Of a stretch of DNA of 6,029 nucleotides, positions 1-3,895 are shown in pieces. The stretch comes from CAJBIL01 sp044359525. Its GTDB lineage: Bacteria > Pseudomonadota > Gammaproteobacteria > Burkholderiales > Rhodocyclaceae. Position numbers and translations under genes: made by a program. A model generated the notes under the pieces. The model worked only from the letters and a program-made list of their open reading frames with translations, did not search any database and was not told where the DNA came from. The stretch is taken from assembly GCA_044359525.1 (NCBI GenBank), contig JBIKLY010000127.1:1-6029 (forward strand), in the 5' to 3' direction. Positions within the stretch are counted from its first letter, which is position 1. Every line of letters begins with the position of its first letter.

Positions 1-614
1 GGGTCAAGCGCCTTGAGCACACCTGGATTCGCCAGCAGGTTATAGAGCCCGAGGGCGGCCAGTGTCGAAAACCAGAGCAGCATCAGTGGCCCGAACAAGG
101 CGCCGATCGATGCCGTTCCCTTGCGCTGGACAAAAAACAGCGAGAACAGCACGCATAGCGTGATCGGAATGATGAATGGCCGGAAGGCGGGCGTTGCCAC
201 CTCCAGACCTTCAACCGCGGAAAGCACCGAAATGGCCGGTGTCACCACGCCGTCACCGTAAAACATCCCGGCGCCGAGAATGCCGATCAGCATGATCATT
301 TTTTCACGGCCGGGATTTCCCTTGGCATCGTGCAGGGCCAGCGAGATCAGCGCCATGATGCCGCCCTCGCCCCGGTTGTCGGCACGCATGATGAAAATCA
401 CGTATTTGACCGAAACGATGACCAGCAGGGACCAGAGGATCAGCGACAGAATGCCCAGCACATTGTCCGGCGTCAGCGGAATCGGGTGATTACCGGCGAA
501 TACTTCCTTCATCGTGTAGAGCGGACTGGTGCCGATGTCGCCATAAACCACGCCGAGCGCAGCAAGCGAAAGCGCCGCCAGCCGGGATTTTATTTGGCCC
601 GATGATTCGTCCAT
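1..614 (-). CDS. kup: Kup-family low-affinity potassium uptake protein, N-terminal part (cut by window start)
   Basis: Inner-membrane K+ uptake transporter of the Kup/HAK/KT family, thought to work as a K+/H+ symporter. The 204 complete codons present correspond to about the first third of the family (E. coli Kup is about 622 residues); the rest lies beyond position 1. Visible family signatures are GVVYGDIGTSPLYT at residues 21-34, NRGEGG at 80-85, and FYGDGVVTPAISVLSAVEGLEV at 118-139 (read in two parts: FYGDGVVTPAIS, then VLSAVEGLEV). Hydrophobic segments lie at about 12-24, 52-77, 107-120, 146-162 and 170-190. The ATG at 612-614 is followed directly by a short polar stretch and then the first helix, as usual in bacterial Kup; a weak AAGGG lies about 7 bases upstream. 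No frameshift or stop interrupts it. The upstream same-strand gene (HDOD protein) ends 63 bp away, with a hairpin in the gap, so shared transcription is possible but unproven. Confidence 0.97.
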   Translation of the reverse strand, partial: MDESSGQIKSRLAALSLAALGVVYGDIGTSPLYTMKEVFAGNHPIPLTPDNVLGILSLILWSLLVIVSVKYVIFIMRADNRGEGGIMALISLALHDAKGNPGREKMIMLIGILGAGMFYGDGVVTPAISVLSAVEGLEVATPAFRPFIIPITLCVLFSLFFVQRKGTASIGALFGPLMLLWFSTLAALGLYNLLANPGVLKALD

Positions 615-637
615 TAACTACCCTTTATGTTCCAGAT

Positions 638-678
638 ACCGGAATCCTGCGCAAACCGTTCGCCGGCAGGTTTCCGGT
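638..678 (-). promoter_or_regulatory. Imperfect 13-bp inverted repeat between the HDOD gene and kup (possible leader hairpin or weak terminator)
   Basis: The arms are ACCGGAATCCTGC at 638-650 and GCAGGTTTCCGGT at 666-678. They pair at 12 of 13 positions, with one T-T mismatch (645/671), around a 15-base loop. In the minus-strand transcript the first arm begins at the last base of the HDOD stop codon, and the second arm ends 24 bases before the kup ATG. No U-tract follows the stem, so it does not look like a classical intrinsic terminator. It could be a factor-dependent terminator, an RNA-stability hairpin or a leader element for kup. The pairing is seen directly; the function is inference. 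Confidence 0.5.
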
Positions 679-1526
679 CAGCCGGTCAACGCGGCCTTCA
701 GGGACTGCACTTCCTCTTCAGACTCAGCGAGCAAGACCGCAATTGCATCCGCATCAAACATGGCGGCCAATGCCGAAGTATCGACCGCCTCGCCAAACTC
801 CGGGTCACGCCAGCCACCTTGGGTATTGGCCAGCTTGTTGGCGACAAACAGTACGTCCGCAAGATTTTTCAATGCCACAACCGGGCGTTCGATTTCATGC
901 TCCTGAACCGCGATGAGCACATCTTCGCCAAGCCCCATGGCGGCCAGCAGGGCATGCCCGATGTTGTCGTGCCATTGCACCAGCAACTGATGCAACTCCG
1001 CTCGGTCTTCAATCAGCTCAGGGAAATTTGCCGCGCGGGAAAGCAGGTAAAAAACACCGATATCGTGCACCAGACCGGCAAACATCGCCTCGTCCGGGTT
1101 GATGCGCCCCTGATTTCGGGCGAGGACCCGACTAAGCGCAGCGACACGGATCGTGTGCTCCCACAGCCGTTGCGACAGGCGCTCGAAAGGCGCCATCTTC
1201 CGTGAGCCAAGCAATTGCTCCATCGCCACCGCGAACGAGACGCTGCGCACGGCTTCCATGCCAATGCGGCTGATCGCACTTTTTACATCGGCAATCGCGC
1301 GACCGGACGGGTTCATCGCCACCGAATTGGATACCCGGATGATTTTTGCGCTCATCAAAGGATCAACGCTCACTAGCGTCGCCAGTTGCTCAACCGACAA
1401 AATCGGGTTTTTGAGCGCCGTACGCAAACGAAAAGTGATATCAAGGAATGTCGGAAACGAGACAACCTCGCCGGAAAGATCGCGGGCGACATCTTCAAGA
1501 ATACGGAAGCTGAGCGGACTGGCCAT
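678..1526 (-). CDS. HDOD-domain protein, 282 aa
   Basis: Cytoplasmic single-domain protein of the HDOD family, a relative of HD phosphohydrolases found in bacterial signalling and regulatory proteins; most members lack full catalytic residues and their biochemical role is unclear. The N-terminal part (about 20-105) has the typical FPTFLDI...L..A..NP.LSVEQLATLVSVDPLMSAKIIRVSNS pattern, with the middle of the domain at 85-105 (AISRIGMEAVRSVSFAVAMEQ). H124 lies in LWEHTIRVAALSRVLA, and GLVHDIGVFYLL spans 151-162 with the H154-D155 pair. QWHDNIGHALLAAMGL (184-199) is the usual H..xGh.Ll motif. The position that is often HH reads HE (210-211), consistent with a non-catalytic or altered site. No GGDEF, EAL, receiver or membrane segment is attached. 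The ATG is fixed by an in-frame TAA two codons upstream; no clear Shine-Dalgarno is visible. The partner or signal cannot be deduced from the context. Confidence 0.9.
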   Translation of the reverse strand: MASPLSFRILEDVARDLSGEVVSFPTFLDITFRLRTALKNPILSVEQLATLVSVDPLMSAKIIRVSNSVAMNPSGRAIADVKSAISRIGMEAVRSVSFAVAMEQLLGSRKMAPFERLSQRLWEHTIRVAALSRVLARNQGRINPDEAMFAGLVHDIGVFYLLSRAANFPELIEDRAELHQLLVQWHDNIGHALLAAMGLGEDVLIAVQEHEIERPVVALKNLADVLFVANKLANTQGGWRDPEFGEAVDTSALAAMFDADAIAVLLAESEEEVQSLKAALTG

Positions 1527-1686
1527 GTTTTACCGATTTCGCAGACAAAATGCGGCGCTGCAACAATGCGGATTTTGCCTGAAAAACTGCAACTGCGGTA
1601 AAGCAGGTGTTTGGCATATGGGCATGGCGTCAAATCCCCGCGAAAACAAATCGTTACAAGTTTTATGGAATCTCGCTGACTGGCAA

Positions 1687-1728
1687 ATGCCGACAGGCAT
1701 CAAATGGGCTCCGTCAATACACTTTAAT
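1687..1728 (+). promoter_or_regulatory. Weak promoter/operator candidate upstream of the small exported protein
   Basis: The 228-bp spacer 1527-1754 holds no credible gene. Near its right end there is a short palindrome, ATGCC-gaca-GGCAT (1687-1700), overlapped by a second small one, GGCA-aa-TGCC (1682-1691). Downstream is a TTTAAT (1723-1728, five of six matches to TATAAT) about 27 bases before the ATG at 1755. No convincing -35 hexamer sits 16-18 bases upstream of it, so either an activator or a different sigma factor would be needed, or the site is chance. No promoter could be assigned with confidence to the divergent HDOD gene. Confidence 0.25.
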
Positions 1729-1754
1729 GAAACAGCCTCTTTCCGGAGACCGTC

Positions 1755-2018
1755 ATGAAAAACACCCGCATCGTACTCGCTGTTGCCATCACCGGCCTTT
1801 TTTCCAACGCCACTTTTGCACAGAGCGCCGCTTCCGAAGTCGGACGCAACGTAAACCAGCAACAGCGGATCGAGCAAGCCATCAAATCCGGCGAGCTAAG
1901 CAATCGTGAGGCCGGCCGACTCGAACACGGGCAGGCGAGTGCAAGCGCCGACGGGCAACAGCGCGGCGCGCAGAATCAGCACGTTGGCCAGCACGGCGGG
2001 GGTCATAGCCGCCGTTGA
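1755..2018 (+). CDS. Small exported protein, 87 aa, with basic Gly/His-rich tail
   Basis: I cannot name this protein. Residues 1-22 form a clear Sec signal peptide: MKNTR, then a hydrophobic core IVLAVAITGLF, with likely cleavage after TFA (residue 22), giving a periplasmic product of about 65 residues. The mature part has a helical-looking core, QQQRIEQAIKSGELSNREAGRLEHGQA (35-61, read as QQQRIEQAIKSGELSN plus REAGRLEHGQA). It resembles small uncharacterised proteobacterial periplasmic proteins that carry a 'RI..G..SG.L..REA..LE.GQ' pattern, often followed by an ADG segment, also seen here at 65-67. The tail 68-87 is rich in Gln, Gly, His and Arg (H75, H80, H84, ending HSRR) and may bind metal or nucleic acid; that is speculation. 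A good Shine-Dalgarno, GGAG at 1745-1748, lies 6 bases before the ATG. It stands alone and ends before a strong terminator. The coding call rests on signal peptide, ribosome site and terminator together. Confidence 0.82.
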   Translation: MKNTRIVLAVAITGLFSNATFAQSAASEVGRNVNQQQRIEQAIKSGELSNREAGRLEHGQASASADGQQRGAQNQHVGQHGGGHSRR

Positions 2019-2040
2019 TCATCGGCAGAAGAACACACTG

Positions 2041-2070
2041 TTAAAAAGCCGGCAGAAGCCGGCTTTTTAA
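2041..2070. terminator. Bidirectional intrinsic terminator between the small exported protein gene and ssb
   Basis: A perfect inverted repeat with 13-bp arms: TTAAAAAGCCGGC (2041-2053), loop AGAA (2054-2057), GCCGGCTTTTTAA (2058-2070). The GC-rich stem is flanked by an A-tract on one side and a T-tract on the other, so it reads as a rho-independent terminator on both strands. It begins 22 bases after the plus-strand gene stop (2018) and 15 bases after the ssb stop (2086) on the minus strand, the expected place for shared termination of two convergent genes. Confidence 0.93.
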
Positions 2071-2085
2071 CGCTTGGAGCATCGA

Positions 2086-2580
2086 TCAGAACGGAATGTC
2101 ATCATCCATATCATCGAAGCTCGGTGTTTTCTTGGCCGGCGCAGAGCGGGCAGCGCTTGGCGCACCAGCACTACCTGACGAAGACGAAGACGAGGGCATG
2201 CTGCCGCCGTATTCAGCTTCGCCGTCGGACGAAGCCCCAGCACTCGAACGCCCGCCGAGCATTTGCATTTCACGGACATCGATCTCGGTGGTGTAGCGCT
2301 CCTGACCTTCCTTGTCCTGCCACTTGCGGGTGCGGATGCGGCCCTCAACGTAAACCGCCGAACCCTTCTTCAGGTACTGACCGACAATTTCGGCAAGCTT
2401 GCTACGAAAAACCAGACGGTGCCACTCGGTGAGCTCTTTCTTCTCGCCGGTGGTCTTGTCCTTCCACGACTCGGTGGTCGCGATAGTAACGTTTGCTACA
2501 GCCTCCCCATTCGTCATATAGCGAATTTCGGGGTCTTTGCCCAGATTGCCGACGAGAATCACTTTATTGACCGAAGCCAT
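2086..2580 (-). CDS. ssb: Single-stranded DNA-binding protein SSB, 164 aa
   Basis: Binds single-stranded DNA during replication, recombination and repair, and recruits partner enzymes through its C-terminal tip; acts as a homotetramer in bacteria. The OB fold covers about residues 1-108, starting MASVNKVILVGNLGKDPEIRY. The aromatic DNA-contact residues are in place: W39, W53, F58 and W87, in ATTESWKD, TEWHRLVF and TRKWQDKEG. Residues 109-150 form a flexible Gly/Ser/Ala-rich linker with six consecutive serines (130-135), and the protein ends in the canonical acidic tip DDMDDDIPF. The start at 2580 is chosen because MASVNKVIL matches the family N-terminus and AGGGAG (2586-2591) lies 5 bases upstream; the same frame stays open upstream to 2685, but that part overlaps the transporter gene and has no SSB similarity. 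It follows the transporter gene by 41 bp on the same strand and has its own promoter candidate in the gap. Confidence 0.98.
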   Translation of the reverse strand: MASVNKVILVGNLGKDPEIRYMTNGEAVANVTIATTESWKDKTTGEKKELTEWHRLVFRSKLAEIVGQYLKKGSAVYVEGRIRTRKWQDKEGQERYTTEIDVREMQMLGGRSSAGASSDGEAEYGGSMPSSSSSSGSAGAPSAARSAPAKKTPSFDDMDDDIPF

Positions 2581-2610
2581 GTTGTCTCCCTGAATGGTAT
2601 GCAAATAAGG

Positions 2611-2616
2611 ATTATA
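2611..2616 (-). promoter_or_regulatory. Candidate ssb promoter, -10 TATAAT
   Basis: The minus strand reads CTTTATAATCC in the 41-bp gap behind the transporter stop codon, giving a perfect TATAAT 30 bases before the ssb ATG. The expected start of transcription near 2604 would leave a leader of about 24 bases carrying the AGGGAG ribosome site. No TTGACA-like -35 is present at 16-18 bp spacing, because that position lies inside the end of the transporter gene. It would let ssb be expressed independently of the transporter. The hexamer is seen; activity is inferred. Confidence 0.4.
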
Positions 2617-2621
2617 AAGAT

Positions 2622-3827
2622 TTATGCCGGCTGTTGCTGCACGCGCGGCGGCGGCATGGCCATTGTCACGCCGAGCAACAACCACACGCCAAGCAGCGTG
2701 GCACAGGCCGCCCAGACTGCACCTGACCCGGCATATTTGGCGAGCGTCCCGCCAAAAACACCACCGAGAAAAAGGCCAATAGCCTGCGTCGTGTTGTAGA
2801 CCCCGAGTGCCGCCCCCTTGGCATGCGGTGGAGCGATCCGTGCAATCAGCGAGGGCTGGGTTGCCTCAAGAATATTGAAAGCCACAAAGAAAAGCGTCAG
2901 GCAGATGGCCAAACCATAAAGGCCATCACCAAAAAAACCGAAGCCAAACTGCACGACCAAGAGCAGCATAATCGCCGAATTGAAGATCAGCTTCATTTTG
3001 CCGTATTTTTCTGCCGCGATGATTGCCGGCACCATTACAACAAAAGACGCCAGCAGGGCCGGCAAATAAACTTTCCAGTGTTCGGCAACCGCCAGCCCGC
3101 CTTTGCTGATCAGGTCCGACGGCAGCAGCACCCACATGGCGGTCAGCGTCATGTGCAAGGCAAAGACGCCGAAGTTGAGGCGCAGCAGCTGCGGATGCGA
3201 GAGCACCTCGACAAAACTCGACCACCCCGGCTGGCGTGGCACCGCCGGTGCGGCAGGAACCACCTTGAGCACGACAAAGATGGCGAGCAGCGCAAGAACG
3301 CCGGTCAGCACGAAGATGCCGGACATGCCGATGCCGGCGTAAAGCAGCGGCGCGCCGACCATGGAAATGGCGAATACCAGTCCGATCGACGAACCGATCA
3401 TCGCCATCACCTTGGTGAGGTGCTGTTCGCGCGTGAGGTCTGCCGCCAGCGCCGTCACCGCAGCAGAAATAGCCCCGGCGCCCTGCAGCACGCGGCCGAT
3501 AATGATGCCGTGAATATCAGTGGCCAGCGCGGCAACAAAGCTGCCGATGACAAAAATGACCAGCCCGAAGACGATCACGGGTTTGCGCCCGAAACGATCC
3601 GAAGCCGCGCCGTAGGCGATCTGCAGGAAAGCCTGCGTCAGCCCGTAAGCGCCCAGCGCGAAGCCGACCAGCGCCATGTCATTGCCGCTCGGCAGATCCT
3701 TGGCGTAGATCGCGAAGACCGGAAGAATCAGAAAAAGGCCGAGCATGCGCAAGGCAAAAACAGCCGCAAGGCTGATGCCGGCGCGTTTTTCATCGGCGCT
3801 CATGCCGTCGGGGATGGAAGCTGACAT
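2622..3827 (-). CDS. Major facilitator superfamily transporter, YajR-like, 401 aa
   Basis: Inner-membrane secondary transporter with about 12 predicted hydrophobic segments; probably a proton-coupled exporter, substrate unknown. The MFS motif A loop between helices 2 and 3 is clear: GAASDRFGRK at 73-82, with D77, R78 and R81. The helix-4 region reads GRVLQGAGAISAAVTALAAD (111-130). FNILEATQPSLIAR (317-330), with an acidic residue in the tenth helix region, is typical of the YajR group. The protein ends at MPPPRVQQQPA, right after the last helix, so it lacks the extra C-terminal ferredoxin-like domain of E. coli YajR (about 454 residues). The start is uncertain: ATG at 3825-3827 or codon 9 (MSADEKR) both lack a clear Shine-Dalgarno, and the first helix starts near residue 17 either way. 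It lies between ssb (same strand, 41 bp downstream) and divergent uvrA. Its substrate has no visible link to DNA repair. Confidence 0.93.
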   Translation of the reverse strand: MSASIPDGMSADEKRAGISLAAVFALRMLGLFLILPVFAIYAKDLPSGNDMALVGFALGAYGLTQAFLQIAYGAASDRFGRKPVIVFGLVIFVIGSFVAALATDIHGIIIGRVLQGAGAISAAVTALAADLTREQHLTKVMAMIGSSIGLVFAISMVGAPLLYAGIGMSGIFVLTGVLALLAIFVVLKVVPAAPAVPRQPGWSSFVEVLSHPQLLRLNFGVFALHMTLTAMWVLLPSDLISKGGLAVAEHWKVYLPALLASFVVMVPAIIAAEKYGKMKLIFNSAIMLLLVVQFGFGFFGDGLYGLAICLTLFFVAFNILEATQPSLIARIAPPHAKGAALGVYNTTQAIGLFLGGVFGGTLAKYAGSGAVWAACATLLGVWLLLGVTMAMPPPRVQQQPA

Positions 3828-3832
3828 TAGAT

Positions 3833-3862
3833 TTGGTGCAGGACTGCAGAATTGCGTATATT
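3833..3862 (+). promoter_or_regulatory. Candidate uvrA promoter
   Basis: In the 68-bp divergent spacer, TTGGTG (3833-3838) and TATATT (3857-3862, five of six matches to TATAAT) are separated by 18 bp. The predicted transcription start, near 3869, would leave a leader of roughly 27 bases before the uvrA ATG at 3896. The only ribosome-site-like sequence is AGG at 3883-3885, about 10 bases from the ATG, so translation initiation may be modest. A weak -35 suggests low basal strength. No equally good promoter was found for the divergent transporter gene. Confidence 0.4.
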
Positions 3863-3867
3863 AACAG
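3852..3867 (+). promoter_or_regulatory. Degenerate LexA-like (SOS box) site overlapping the uvrA -10
   Basis: The 16-base core TTGCGTATATTAACAG compares with the E. coli-type LexA core CTGT-N8-ACAG. The right half ACAG is perfect, the centre is AT-rich with alternating TATA, and the left half matches two of four bases. It overlaps the predicted -10 hexamer, where a repressor would block initiation. uvrA is a known SOS gene in enterobacteria, which makes the match more interesting, but the poor left half means this could be chance. Confidence 0.25.
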
Positions 3868-3895
3868 GTTGCCCCAGCAATCAGGTCACAGCCCA

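Noticed and set aside
627..1205. A 192-codon plus-strand frame opposite the HDOD gene
   Set aside because: Antisense to a clear HDOD protein with conserved motifs; the translated product shows no recognisable family.
1153..1758. A 201-codon plus-strand frame running from inside the HDOD gene to the start of the small exported protein
   Set aside because: More than half is antisense to the HDOD gene, it has no ribosome site, and the composition of the spacer part does not look like a protein. The spacer 1527-1754 is best called intergenic.
1530..1877. A 115-codon minus-strand frame across the 1527-1754 spacer
   Set aside because: It overlaps the start of the well-supported small exported protein gene on the opposite strand and shows no family features; considered a chance frame.
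1930..2040. A frameshift that might have shortened the small exported protein
   Set aside because: Looking in the other two frames I saw no continuation of the family-like pattern, and the terminator follows closely, so the gene is treated as intact with a short tail.
2581..2685. Upstream extension of ssb to a Met codon at 2685
   Set aside because: The extra 35 residues overlap the transporter C-terminus and do not resemble SSB. The start at 2580 has the canonical MASVNKVIL beginning and a good AGGGAG ribosome site.
2823..3824. A 333-codon open frame on the plus strand opposite the transporter gene
   Set aside because: It is an exact antisense shadow of the MFS gene. Its product is implausibly rich in His, Gln, Arg and Asp, as expected from reading hydrophobic codons backwards, and it has no domain or ribosome site.
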